Positions 47,812 through 59,918 of a DNA stretch of 64,000 nucleotides are shown here, one piece after another (position 1 is the first letter of the stretch; every line of letters starts with the position of its first letter). Both the position numbers and the translations under genes were made by a program. The DNA is from Phyto melanocephala (taxonomy: Eukaryota > Arthropoda > Insecta > Diptera > Rhinophoridae), in contig OW799234.1 in NCBI GenBank assembly GCA_941918925.1, forward strand, positions 118,395,128 through 118,459,127, read 5' to 3'. The notes under the pieces were generated by a model. The model was not told the DNA's origin and searched no databases. It was given only the letters and a program-made list of their open reading frames with translations.

Positions 47812-49528
47812 TATTTGTTAGGTAGTTTATTCCATACTTGGTCTTAGGAAATCGACAAAAATTCACTTTCCTTATCTCACTATAATAGGTGTGCATAATG
47901 CATATATTTCTGAAGGACAACTTAATATTAATATTGAAATATGAAGTTATATATAACGAAAAATCTTTGACCATACTGGAGATGAGTAAATAAGAGAATA
48001 ATTATTTTATGACAGATGGATGCATTATGCGTTATTGCCGTAGTATGGACGAGGAAAGTTAAATTTACAAAATTTCAAAATAATTAATTCAATTATATCG
48101 ATTTAAACAGATTTTTGGTTTAAAATAAAATTAAAATAAATACTGTTTGGTGTAAATTTTTTAGTTATAAGTCTTTTTGTAGTTAATTGATTGCATGTGA
48201 GCCTTGTCGTAGTTTGTTGTATTCCAAAAGAACATTTGAACATGACTTACTCTTACTTATTGCTATTGCTCAAGTGTGCCTTAAACATACGGACCGACGG
48301 ATTTAAATCTGGAGGTCATTTTGGAATTAAAACTGGAGTTAAAAGATCTGTATTTTGCTGTGTAACAAACATAATGTTATAACTACTAGTATAATTTCTT
48401 TTCTGATGGGTAAGTTTAAGGAATAACTTGATATATGTAAGCAACTAGAAACAGAATATAACTGTATTCTATGTACTAAACGCTCCAGTAAAAGGAAAAT
48501 AATATATGTAAATATAACTGTCGACTAACTTTTCTGAGTTATGTACCATACAAAAAAAAAACTGACTTTTGTTTAACTTAAACTTTACTTAATTAAAAAA
48601 AATGCATTATTCAAATATAATAATTGCGTGCACTAATATTAAATTCAACAAAATTAATAGACTTTCACCTGTTAATGACATTGATGAAATGGCTAAGAGT
48701 TAAACCACACATTTACAAAAGCATAACGAAATTACACACTAACAGACATACGAAATAATTTATAACCTACTCCCTTCAATAATATTGAATGATTTTAAAA
48801 ATTCACACATAAAATAACAGTAAAAACTTCACTCTCTTAATAAACACAGTTGCATATTTTACACTAAAGGTATTAAAAACCCAATTCTGTACTTAATTTG
48901 TTGTAACCAAAAATTTGTTATGGTCTATGTTTAACTCAGTGTCGCATGGATGGAAATATAATTGCAGGCAAACACGATTACACTTCCTACCATTTACATG
49001 ACCCAAATAAAAACCAAAACGTAATTTTTTTCTCCTTGCTTAGTTGCAGCATTAAACAAATAAATATTTCACCAACAAAAACCACTATTAGCAAATAGCA
49101 GTTGCATTAAAAAAAAAAACAACCAAAAAAGTTTTCTATCAATAAAGTACGCTTGCATGTACTTTATTTAACAAACACTGATGGAAATAAATTTTATCTA
49201 TAAATGTGTATGTATGCATGATTTTGTTGTTTTGTTTAACACGCACATAAAGTGTGGATATACATATGGCATATGATAACAGATACATACACACATACAT
49301 ACATGTATAAGTTTGTTTATACTGTTTAGAAGAGCACATGATTCGGAAAAAGGAATTCACTTTTAAATTCAATTTAATTCGAAAACAAACTGCACTCAAC
49401 CACAAAAACACTAGAATGCAATAAAACACAAGTATGTGTTTTGCAAATGTGTAAACACTGGGGAAGACTGAAAAAGTTGCCAGATGAAAAAAAAATGTGG
49501 TTTTTAAAATTTAAATGGAAATTATTAT
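47812..49528. other. No gene seen
   Basis: No gene or confident repeat. Short (ACAT)n tracts lie near 49275-49305, and CATATGGCATATG is a small palindrome at about 49263. Confidence 0.5.
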
Positions 49529-49960
49529 TTTATTGCCACCACCAAAAAAAATGGTGTGGGGATATACTCATTTTGTCATTTAAGACCCTTTAAAGCATAT
49601 ATTTTCTGAGTCGAGGTTTCATTTCAGGACGATCTATCTATGTCCGTCCGTCTGTTGAAAACACAATAGAGCTTGAATCGAAAAATTTTGGGACATCAAA
49701 TTTTGCCATAATATTTCTTCTACACATGAATGTTTTGAAAACTGGCTAAATCAGTATATAAGAAACAAAGTTATTGCTTGTATTGTAGGTAAAAAATGTC
49801 CTTTTAACATAGAATAAAACGCGATTATAATAAACGCATAGGCATAGACCGATAAAATTTCCGAGTATATTTCTGGAGTAAAAAACATCTCTTCGACTAC
49901 GGCTTCTACACAGAAAGCTTGAGAAAACCCTCGAACACATGTTTACATGTATATTATATC
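49529..49960 (+). mobile_element. DINE-1-like 5' fragment
   Basis: TTGCCACCACCAAAAAAAAT, then GGTGTGGGGATATACTCATT, GTCGAGGTTTCATTTCAGGA and CTATGTCCGTCCGTCTGTTG follow the order of copy b's 5' region, with a deletion after TTTTGTCATT. Homology fades near 49900. No 3' hairpin is present. Confidence 0.6.
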
Positions 49961-50215
49961 CTTCGATAACACCATTATTAATTACAGTAAATCAATAGTT
50001 GCATTTGCAATTTCACAATCAAGGGTTTGTGAACAACCATACTGGAGAGGTACGGCACGCCTTAAATTTATATATATATATATATTTACTTATTTATCGT
50101 AATTTCCTATAAAACAAGAATATAACTTATAATTAAAGTATAGAAATGCAAAAAACAAAATAATACTAAATAATTCATTAATACGTATTGCAATAACAAC
50201 ATGTTTATTTAAAAT

Positions 50216-50890
50216 TTAAGAAAAAAAATAAGAAAGAAATTTCCTAAAGTTATTAACGTTGCTATTGACTTCTAGGTTTGGTGGTAGATAATTCCAAAGA
50301 CGAGTACTATTAATGCGAAATTGCCATTCAGATACGATATACCTTGGCTTAGGTGTAATGAGCTTTCTGCCCCTTAGCGATCTGGCAAAACGTAAGTTGT
50401 CAAACAAATAAAAAATCGCTAGAGTATATATTATTTTATGAGTCAGAAGAAGAACTCTAATCTTGAAAAAGTTGTCGATGGAGACTCTCAGAAGTAATTC
50501 GGCAAAGGCAACTCCGAAGTCCGCAGACACATCTAACGATGTTGTTAAAAACCAATTTAATTTTGCACATACTGGCCATGTCGCAATTACCAAAAAGTGC
50601 GTGGCCGCACATAAAGTTGGAGATTAGACAAGATTTAGCAAGTATAATACGGATTTTGAGGGAAATATAAAACTGTGTTGGCCACAGAGATCTTAGTTTT
50701 CTGTAGACTTGAGCCACGAAAGTGTTTATGTGATTATTCCAAGTTAAGTAACTATTGCATATTATTCCCAGGATCATAGTCGATGGAACAAAATTTATTT
50801 TAACACCATTTATCATTATGTCATCATTTATAGTTGTTAAAACTCTTTTATTGTGAATAACAAGACACTGTATACAACACGATGGGAGCT
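50216..50890 (-). pseudogene. Non-LTR retrotransposon ORF2 C-terminus, 5'-truncated
   Basis: Two overlapping minus-strand frames give MINGVKINFVPSTMILGIIC then LTWNNHINTFVAQVYRKLRS and YISLKIRIILAKSCLISNFM, followed by FLTTSLDVSADFGVAFAELL, FARSLRGRKLITPKPRYIVS and EWQFRINSTRLWNYLPPNLE. The (N)LGIIxNSxLTWxxHI and RLWNxLP phrases mark the C-terminal region of non-LTR reverse transcriptases. Frames continue upstream without stop to about 50890 (CCIQCLVIHNKRVL). One frameshift separates the parts near 50500-50590. The element is truncated at its 5' side, as expected for incomplete target-primed reverse transcription. A likely tail of TAAATAAG and (TA)n lies at 50080-50100. Confidence 0.8.
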
Positions 50891-50959
50891 ATAGATTAAA
50901 ATTTAAGAAAGTCAACTTAAAATTTAAGACGAAATAGAACATTTGTCTTTTAATCAATA

Positions 50960-51650
50960 GACTTGTAATAACGAAAAACCAACTGAGGTGACAAAACCAC
51001 TTTTACCTCTATCTCTCATATAAAGCCTTATAAAGGGCCCGTCATCTAATGCTTTTTTTTAACTAGTTCTTATTTCGTCATTTTTTGGCCATTTTTCTTC
51101 GAAAATGAGCAAGGAGTGGCTGTAGTCAATGGCGATCGTTATTGAGCCATGTTGAACGAATTTTTGTTCACAAAAATTGAAGAGGAGGATACTGACAACA
51201 TTTGGTTTCAACAGGATGGCGCTACGTGCTACACAGCCGAATCTACACTTTTTTTAGCATTTTCAAAAAAAAAAAAAAAAAAATTATTTGGCGGACCCTT
51301 TGTTAAATTCATATAATTTTTCTATAGACAATGATTTCTGAAAAATAAAGGACTTTATGTTGAACACACTTCCACTTTTTCGATACAACCACTTCAATGC
51401 CCACTTCTTACATAATTTATTTTTAATGGAAATTTAAAGCTCATAAGACGGACAAAAATTTTTCATACATAGCTTTCTCGTCAATGCTATTATATTGCTA
51501 GAAAATAAACGATCACTTTAAAACCTTTTCATTAAATGCTTTATCTTAACTTCATATATATTTTCTATGGACCAATTTTTTTGGAAGAATAAAGGACTCT
51601 ATATTTGCCACAATATTTGAAAAGTGGCTAGTAATGTAGGCGTGGTAAAG
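50960..51650 (+). mobile_element. DINE-1-like internal fragment interrupted by mariner
   Basis: TCTCATATAAAGCCTTATA, broken by an insert, resumes as TTAAATTCATATAATTTTTC, with AATGCCCACTTCTTACATAA and TTTAAAGCTCATAAGACGG. These match the internal blocks of copy b. Both element ends are missing. Confidence 0.5.
51016..51302 (+). mobile_element. Short mariner derivative keeping the second Asp region
   Basis: Short inverted ends AAGGGCCCGTC and GGCGGACCCTTTG bracket a coding scrap that reads FFFENEQGVAVVNGDRY, a stop, AMLNEFLFTKIEEEDTDNIW and FQQDGATCYTAESTLFLAF (51092 to about 51264). WFQQDGAT is the second catalytic Asp motif of mariner-like transposases, intact here. A poly-A run follows. 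It interrupts a DINE-1 block, and TA-like flanks are plausible but not certain. Confidence 0.65.
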
Positions 51651-52261
51651 TAATTTTAATATCAACATTTACATCAGTTGTACTAATGACAAAATTAAAA
51701 CTTAAATGAGTAAAATATAGCAATAAGCTGGCATCAAAATATTCATTTTCTTTGACTCGATTTGATGATAGAATAACTAAATGCAGTAGTCCCTGCATTG
51801 TTACATTTGCAATAATTAATGTGCATCAATGCGATCACATTTTCCCAAATTTTTTTTTATTATGAATTTAAAAAAATAGCAGCAATGATAAGTCTAGACA
51901 CAAATTGCAAACATTATAATAATAATTGTTGTTGTTTTTTGTACATATGCGTCTTAAGTAATAGCACTAAATATATCATATCAAAGTGAAGTCATTAGAA
52001 CCATAGGACAAATTACACTAAAATACGATTAATGATGTAATTTTTCGTTTAATTGAAGGCATTTGTTATAGCAGTCATGCCATAATTCAAATGACAGGAT
52101 ATAATAAAAGTAAATTTTTTATGATAACATCGATCATTGAATTTGCTGATTAATCCCAAACATGCTGAATTGCTATGCATTATTTTAGTTTCAAAAAATA
52201 CTGCACGATTTTACATCTAAAATTTATATGTTGCACCATTTAACATCTACAAAGAGAAGTA
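51651..52261. other. No gene seen
   Basis: AT-rich DNA; nothing recognisable. Confidence 0.5.
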
Positions 52262-52800
52262 AAAACGAGTAAGAATGCTAAACTAAGTTGTGTCGATTCT
52301 GATAACAACCTTTACCATTATGTAGATAGATAAGATTTAATGTTATACACCATTTTAATTTATTATTTCCAATACCGTCATTCATTTAAAATTTCAACAT
52401 AGTTGACTGTACTCTACCAGTTTAATTCTTTAATTAGATGGAGTTAAACAAATGTTATCAGAGACATTGCATTTGAAAAATATTTATATTTTGCGGTACT
52501 CTACTCGGTAATAATTTTCTCTTGTGAATGATATAGTGCAGGTTGAAGGTAAAAATTTTAACTTCATTATAGGATACTATATTCTACTAATCAAGCTCTT
52601 ACTTTTCATATGAATACTAAGGCAATTGAAAGCTGTTCAATTTCAAAAACTATATTTGCTCTATATATAACGTATTTATATGCCATCTTTTAGTATCAGC
52701 CATTATGGCTTCGACATTGCTTAAGTTTATTAAATTTTTCCTTTCACTTTGTAACCATATAGACCTTCGCTGTTATAAATTATAGGAAATATATATGTAT
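52262..52800 (-). mobile_element. DINE-1-like element, degenerate
   Basis: The left edge AAACGAGTAAGAATGCTAAA, then CTAAGTTGTGTCGATTCTGA, is a decayed 3' terminus. The interior shares CATAGTTGACTGTACTCTAC and CTACTAATCAAGCTCTTAC blocks with the 5.33-kb copy, so these two belong to one subgroup distinct from copies a-c. The 5' edge is unclear. Confidence 0.5.
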
Positions 52801-53739
52801 ATAACAAAATATACATAAATACAAAACATGTATTTTTGCAAATAAATGTTGCTTACAACTTTTCACGCTAGTGACCGATTTGTCCAGCACTTTTTTCAAA
52901 CAGTCTAAGAGTCAAACGTGTCTATAAATTATCACAGATCTGAAAAATGTTAATTATTTTTGGGGGCAGTCCTGCTTATATTCTCATATCTCAGAAAGTT
53001 TTAACACGAATGGGCTTGCACCGCAATTTAAAAGTATAAACAATATCCTAGAATTAAAACGGAATAAGTTAGGTAACAAATCTATGTAAATTGTAACAAA
53101 GAATCAACTATGGAAACCAAAACTTTTCCATTTTCAGAGATGTTTTTTTTTTATTAATAATTTTTAAAAATATATCTTTCCAGTTTTACTCAACACAGTA
53201 GTGGCATAGCAAATACAGCAGTTGTAGTACCAGCCAACGGCAATATTTTTTAATAACATAAACAAAAATATGGTTTGTTTTCATAGGGGAACCGAGCGTT
53301 TTAGCAAAACCAATACATTCTTATTTCTATTTCTTACTTATAAGTATTAGTGACACTGTTTTATGTTTCTATGTATCTTTGTTCGTTTATTTGTTGGCTA
53401 GTTTGTTTGTTTGGCTGTCTGGTTGTAATATTTTGTGTGCTTAACAGGATCAGCGTTTGATAAGAAAAACATGAAATAGTGCAAATTAAGTATGGTGTTT
53501 GGTCAGTAGCCACGATAAAACTTTATTGTGTGAAAGTAGAATGAAGTGGTATTTGATATTTGTAAAATATACACAAAGTATTTGTACACAGATGTACACA
53601 AACCCACTCTTGTACATGTAAATGGAAACAAATGTTTTTTTTTTTAATTGTTCTCCTGGTACATGGCAACAGGAAGTGCATATTTCTGCTAAAAATACAA
53701 AAGATTTAAAAAATTATTAACTAAATTATACTAATTTCA
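52801..53739. other. No gene seen
   Basis: No coding evidence. GTTTGTTTG/GGCTGTCTGG-type words lie near 53385-53425. Confidence 0.45.
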
Positions 53740-53900
53740 TTTTATGAAGTATAAAGAAAATTTTTCGACTATAACAAAATGGCGAAACATTTTTTTAAAT
53801 GAACTGGCTTGACTAGTAGAATACAGTCACGTAAGAAAAATTCAAAACTAAAGATGGCGTCTGAACAAAGAAAAACAACGACGTACAATATAAAATATGA
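53740..53900 (+). repeat. Fragment of the 5.33-kb DINE-like subgroup
   Basis: GGCTTGACTAGTAGAATACA, then AAAATTCAAAACTAAAGATG and GCGTCTGAACAAAG are the reverse complement of the 5455-5520 block (GCTAGTCAAGCCC, CGCCATCTTTGGTTTTGAAT). Confidence 0.5.
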
Positions 53901-54935
53901 AATCTAGGCTAAGCTGCGATATAGTCATTACACCTATACTCATGGTGGTAAAGGCGGTATAGCACTCCCTACAGATAATATTGGACTACGTGGTCCATTT
54001 TAGCTAAATGGACTACTTACAACATGGTCATATGTTATGCAGTCATGGACTATATCATTTTCAAACAAGAGATTGTAGTTAAACAACAAGTGTACGTATT
54101 TTAAGGACTATATATATTGTTATCAAAACGTGTATAATGGTCGTGTAGGTGCTCTATCGAGTAGTGACAAAGAGTAGTTTTGAGACTACTCCGATGTGTT
54201 ATATGGTCTAGCCCAGGACATCCTAATGTTAAATCGACCATGTTTTCTCCATTCATTTGGGTTACCTTTGGACTAGTCCTAGTCTATTATGGAATACACT
54301 TTAAATACGTGTATGGACTACTCACGTTATCTGCAGTGCTTTTACTTGTTTTTGTACTCACATTGGTAAATTATCTTTTGTTTGAATTGATGCCTTATTG
54401 GTTTTTGATCAACGGCTAAAGTGTACATATAAATAAAGAGAAAGAAATATGCACGTGTATGTACCACCACCAGAATATAAATTACACTTTACTTTTTCAG
54501 TAAAACCACATTCTTTATCGCAAGAGTATTAATCACTTCTGTAGTAAAATTGTACTCTTATAGTGCAGATTCAACAAACCATTATCGGCAACGATATCGT
54601 TGTTTAAACATCGTTAAACATCGACATGGTAACGGTTTAACAACCAACTGATCTTGAATGGACAACCAAGCGTTGTCAAGTTGAGACCAAACGAAATCAA
54701 ATAACAACATTCATTTTTGATTTACAAATTCCTATTTCGTTCCTTTTTAATAATATTTACTGCCGTTTGAAATTAATAAAATAGTTTTCTAATTAAGAAA
54801 ATAATATTTTTTTTAATAAAAGTACAATTAAATTTAACTTAATTCTAAATTACACTTTTTCCATTTTTATAGGGTACAAAAAAAGGAGGAATTATAGTTG
54901 GTACACATTTGGATATTTTAAGTAAAGTGTTTAAA
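53901..54935. other. No gene supported; TGGACTA-rich stretch
   Basis: TGGACTA occurs at 53982, 54009, 54046, 54269 and 54314. A 79-residue hydrophobic frame (54180-54419, MFSPFIWVTFGLVLVYYGIH and following) has membrane-segment-like character but no recognised family and is likely chance. A palindrome AACGATATCGTT with TAAACATCG repeats lies at about 54589-54635. Confidence 0.4.
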
Positions 54936-55081
54936 AAACAAGTAAGAGCACTATATTCGGCTGTGCCGAATCTTTTATACCCACCAACAATTTTGTGTAC
55001 ATTTAAAGCACAATATTTATTATTTTGTTAATCGCTATAGAATAATCTCTTTATAATAAGATATGTATCACTTTCTTTGTA

Positions 55082-55695
55082 GAGGGTGGTTAAATTTTAA
55101 GGGCCCATGTTGAAGGTGAACTACACCTAGTCTTTAAATTTGTTTTCTGCATTTCATTTGACATTTTTGAATCTCAGACTAACTCAATTTGAACCGTGGA
55201 AAGATACGCAATCGAGCAACGCTTTAAAGTTATTCAGGTTTTTTATAAAAATGGGCGTTCAAATCAAAATGCATTTTGTGCACTTCGTAATTGTTTTGAT
55301 CAACATAATCGTTTAAATTCGTCCACAATCGGGAGATTGGTAAAAAATATTTAAATTTCTGCAAACAGGTCTGTATAAAATGTTAGAAAATCTGTGAATG
55401 CCTTCTTAGTTCGTTGAATGGGAACTATTGCTGTTTTTTGCGATAGTGTGGCAAAAGAGCAGTCAACCTCGACTCATCATCATGCCCAACACTTGAGCAT
55501 CAACATTGTCATTAAAAATTTGGACCATCAGGTAGAGGAGTGGCGCCAAGGATGGGGGGGGGCATTTGGCCGATATTTTGTTAAATACATAATTGAACCA
55601 TACAAATATTATCATTATAAAAAGAAATAATAATATCCTAAATAATTTGTGTTTTATTTAAATACAACATCGGTCCTTAAAATTTAACCACCCTT
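55082..55695 (+). mobile_element. mariner-family deletion derivative (copy 4), nested
   Basis: TA flanks lie at 55080-55081 and 55696-55697. The ends are GAGGGTGGTTAAATTTTAAG and CGGTCCTTAAAATTTAACCA-CCCTT. The start of the gene (GAACCGTGGAAAGATACGCA, MERY-like) and the RSNQNAFCALRN-like region are present. They are followed by IAVFCDSVAKEQSTSTHHHA joined to a C-terminal piece around FGRYF. It shows the uninterrupted TTAA (ACGCTTTAAAGTTATTC, about 55223-55239) where the piggyBac element sits in copy 2. Confidence 0.82.
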
Positions 55696-55834
55696 TATAA
55701 CTTCGATATGCTACTAAAATGCTTTTGTAAATGTAGTCTTTCAATGAAAGTGTGTTAAAGTAGCTGTATCAATAAAGTTTCTACTAATAAATACAACTTA
55801 AATATTTCAATATAGCCCTTTATTTTCCCAAAAA

Positions 55835-57075
55835 CTTTGTCAATAGAGAAATTACATGAATTTAAGGTAAGCCGTTGTATGGGAGGTAGGCGTTAAAGTG
55901 GCCGTGTCACCTAAGCTTTTTGGCACAACAATAACATTGATTAGAAGGATATACGTAGCAAATTTGATCATCATACCTCTAATTTTGGCGGTTTTATGAG
56001 CTTTTAAATTTCATTAACGGTAGATTACGTGAAAAGTGGGCGTTATAGTAGACATGTCAAAGTTGTTTTTGCGAATGAGTACAACTTAGGTGTTTCAATA
56101 TAGCCCTTTATTATTCCAAAATCATTATTAATAGAGAAATTAGAGGAATTTTGAGTAAAACGTTATATGGGAGGTGGGCGTAAAAGTGGGCGTGGCAACT
56201 AAATTTTCTAGCACAGTAATGACATTGCCTAGGGGGATATACGTAGCAAATTTTACCATCATACCTCTTATTTTGGCGGTTTTATGAGCTTTTAAATTAC
56301 ATTAACGGTATATAACGTGAAAAGTGGGCGTTATAGTAGGCGTGTCAAAGTTATTTTTGCGAATGAGTACAACTTACGTGTTTCAATATAGCCCTTTATA
56401 ATTCCAAAATCTTTATTAATATAGGAATTATATGAATTTTAAGTAAAACGTTATATGGGAGGTGGGCGTAAAAGTGGGCGTGGCGCCTTAATTTTCTGGC
56501 GCAGTAATGATATTGCCTAAGGGGATATACGTAGCAAATTTTACCATCATACCTCTTATTTTGGCGGTTTTATGAGCTTTTAAATTACATTAACGGTATA
56601 TAACGTGAAAAGTGGGCGTTATAGTAGGCGTGTCAAAGTTATTTTTGCGAATGAGTACAACTTAGGTGTTTCAATATAGCCCTTTATAATTCCAAAATCT
56701 TTATTAGTATAGGAATTATATGAATTTTAAGTAAAACGTTATATGGGAGGTGGGCGTAAAAGTCGGCGTGGCGCCTTAATTTTCTGGCGCAGTAATGACA
56801 TTGTCTAAAAGGATATACGTAGCGAATTTGATCATCATACCTCTAATTTTGGCGGTTTTATGAGCTTTTAAATTTCATTAACGGTATATAACGTGAAAAG
56901 TGGGCGTTATAGTGGGCGTGTCAAAGTTGTATTTTCGAATGAGTACAACTGAGATGTTTCAATATAGCCCTTTATTATTCCAAAATCTACATAAATTGAG
57001 AAATTATATGAATTTTGGGTAAAACGTTATATGGGGGGTGGGCGTAAAAGTGGGCGTGGCACATTGATTTTCCGT
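55835..57075. repeat. 288-bp tandem array, about four units, in copy c
   Basis: GGCGGTTTTATGAGCTTTTA recurs at about 55987, 56275, 56563 and 56851, a regular 288-bp spacing. Each unit carries GTGAAAAGTGGGCGTTATAG, AATGAGTACAACTTAGGTGT and GGAGGTGGGCGTAAAAGTGG. Unit-to-unit divergence is low. Copy b has only about two such units, so the array has expanded or contracted between copies. Confidence 0.88.
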
Positions 57076-57683
57076 TAAAAAAAAGCGTCTCACCAATAAG
57101 CAAAGTGTGCAAAATTTCAGAGTCGTACATTCAATTTTGTTGCTTTTATGACGTTTTTGTTTTTAAATATACCGAAAAATACACTGTGCGGTATAAATTT
57201 TCGTACATTTTGATCGATAACTCCTCTCCTAATGCATAGATTTAGATAATTTTCGGGGAAAAATATTGTTTTTACTCAGGAAATATATATTTAAAGTTTC
57301 ATAAGTCTACGTTAATGCGTTTGGACACAATTCCATTTTATTCGATGTTTGAAGGACACGGTTTTTTCGACCTACTCTTGCTTTTCGAGCTATAACTCTC
57401 TTCCTAATATTCCGATTTAGCCCATTTTCAATACCAAACAAACCTCGTCTATAAGAAAGATTCTGGCAAAATTTGAGCCCCCTAGCTTTTTCGGTGCGAC
57501 CTCTATCGTGCTTTCAACAGACGGACAGACGGACAGACGGACGGACATAGCTAGATCGTCATAAAATCAAACCCTGATTCAGAATATATATACTTTATGG
57601 GGTCTAAAATGGATATTTCGATGTGTTACAAACGGAATGACAAAATGAATATACCCCCACCATTTTTTTGGTGGCGGGTATAA

Positions 57684-59918
57684 TAAAAAACTATCGAAGC
57701 GTTTGTTCAGACATTCAATAAATGAACTATAATTAAGCAAGTTATTATTAAAACATACATACATAAATGATGACAGTACAGATGAATAAAGCTTTTTTCA
57801 GGTGGTGATGACTTGTATGAATTCCGCAAGCCACTATAGAAATACTGCTATCGTTAAGACTACACAAGTTATACACATCGTGCTAAATGCCGAAAACCAG
57901 GTTTTTAATGAATTCATAAAAAAATGTTTAAGCTTCTTAAAACAATATGTAATAAGAGTTATAATGAAATTAATTTTATTATAATTTTTTTATATCTTTT
58001 GATTATTTTAACATTAATATAGTGTATTTTATCGTTTCATATCCTAGAAGTTTGAAGAGTTTTTTTAATACAAATGATAAGGTCTTTTTATAAAGATATA
58101 ATCTACACTCTGGATTCTTTGGTCACTTGATCTTCCATTAGTTAATGAAAAACATTGTTGAAATTAATAAAACAAATTGTGTATCAAATATGATAAGCAG
58201 GCGTATCAATCATAACGTCTGTGCATTATATGTAATGCATTGCACAGTCAAAGGGTTAAAAATTTTGTTACTTATAATGTTCACGATTACTGAAAAAAAC
58301 TAAAATTAAACTGGTTATTTAATGCAGACTCTTGACGTATGAGTAATGCAAAAAACAATTTTTATTTTGTTTCCTTTTATTCATATCAGTATTTTCAATA
58401 TCAAAGATGCATACTATTGTTAACATATATATATGGCTTATTATTGCATTTACACATACAAACCAGTGTATGCACACTCACACAGCTTTCCACTGTTAAA
58501 ATGTAGAGCACATGAAATTCACTTAATATCATTAACCCAATTTTAATGTAATTAAAATATATTTTGCCAATATTTGAGATCTGAGATCAAATTATACATG
58601 AATTAAAACGTTTGTACGAACAATGTTATAATGAGAATTCATACTGAACAAAAGAATTTTAATAAGATAAAATTTTATATCGTGTCCTGGCATTTCATTT
58701 CGATCCAATGCAATTCATACTATTGGTGGTAATCTTATTAAAACTCAGCTTGCCATGATATTATTGAACAACAATAACAAACAAAAAATATTAAAATTAA
58801 GAGAAACAAATTACTTGTTGTTGTAATAATATAAAATCAATAATGGCAGCATCAGTGGCAACAGCAGTAGCTGCCAAAGATAACAAGTACAATGAGTGGA
58901 CTATAAACATTATGATGTTGTTGCTGTTTGCTTTTATTATTAGTTGTAAATACAGCAAAAAGAAAAGAAATATTAAAAAAATCAGACAAGCGGAATTTTA
59001 ATGAAAGTGGAAAAGAAAAAGGAATGTTTAAAACCATACAAAATACTTGTATTTTATTTCTGTCGATTTTCTCGATTTTAAAGGGAAAGGTATGTTTAGT
59101 CTTATACATCAGAATGTTTTTCGGTATTTAAAAATTTAGGTGACAGTTCCAAAGAAACAATACGTTTCAACTTTTTTTCTTAATATACATTTTGACCTTG
59201 AAAGCCCAAGAAATAATTAAAAAAAATATATGACACAATCACATTTTGTTGACTGGCAAAAGAATTTCCAGTAACATTTTTTATAATGTTGTTTTCTTGC
59301 CTTAAATCTATGGCATTCATCTAAGCAAATATGAATTTTCAATTTGGATAACTAATTTATGATACTAGCGTCTAGTATCATTAAGTTTTTTTAAGACACA
59401 GTGTTACATAAACTCAAATGTCCATCAAACCACTTAATAAATATTTAAATAATTTAATATTTAGTTAAATATTTACATCTGATCAATTCACAACCTCCTT
59501 TCAAGATAATATTTGTAATATTATTGCATCAATTTAGAGTATTTTGTACTTGCTGTTAGTAATTTTTTTTAAAGAATTTTGTAAAACAATACAATTCAAT
59601 CTCATATATTTTTCTAGTCATGTTTTCGTTGCATACAGAAGGTGTTAGGAACCAAGGACAAAATTAAATAATTCCCCAAAGTCTAATGTAGAGATTTATT
59701 TCACATTTAAATGTAGGAAATTTATTTCACAGTTTAGTAGAACACAGTTTAGAACCCCAATTCCAGTAAATCATTTTTTTTTTCAGAAAAAACGATATAA
59801 TGCCAATTTGTTAATTCTTATGTTTACTTAAACATATTTATACGGATTGTGATAGGTAAACAAAACCAAAATTTATAACGTGAGGGGGAAATCGTTTCTA
59901 TTTTACTAGTTAAAAGTT
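57684..59918. other. No gene supported
   Basis: AT-rich. One weak exon-like stretch is a plausible acceptor GCTTTTTTCAG at 57791-57801 followed by an open frame of about 60 codons (VVMTCMNSASHYRNTAIVKT and following, stop at 57984) without recognised homology. Nothing else stands out. Confidence 0.4.

Larger units (their letters stand above)
54936..57683 (-). mobile_element. DINE-1-like element (copy c), inverted relative to copy b
   Basis: The left edge AAACAAGTAAGAGCACTATA with hairpin ATTCGGC-TGT-GCCGAAT (54955-54971) is the 3' end. The right edge GGTGGCGGGTATA at 57670-57682 is the 5' end. Blocks occur in the same order as copy b: GACGGACAGACGGACAGACG, AATATATATACTTTATGGGG, and ATACCGAAAAATACACTGTG. 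It carries the same nested mariner (55082-55695) at the same position and an expanded 288-bp array. It is the longest and best-preserved DINE-1-like copy here. Confidence 0.8.

Noticed and set aside
48191..48382. A short plus-strand frame as a possible gene
   Set aside because: No domain, splice or codon evidence; chance frame.
54180..54419. A 79-residue frame with membrane-like segments
   Set aside because: No homology recognised, hydrophobic by T-richness, and it lies in the TGGACTA cluster; not strong enough to call a gene.
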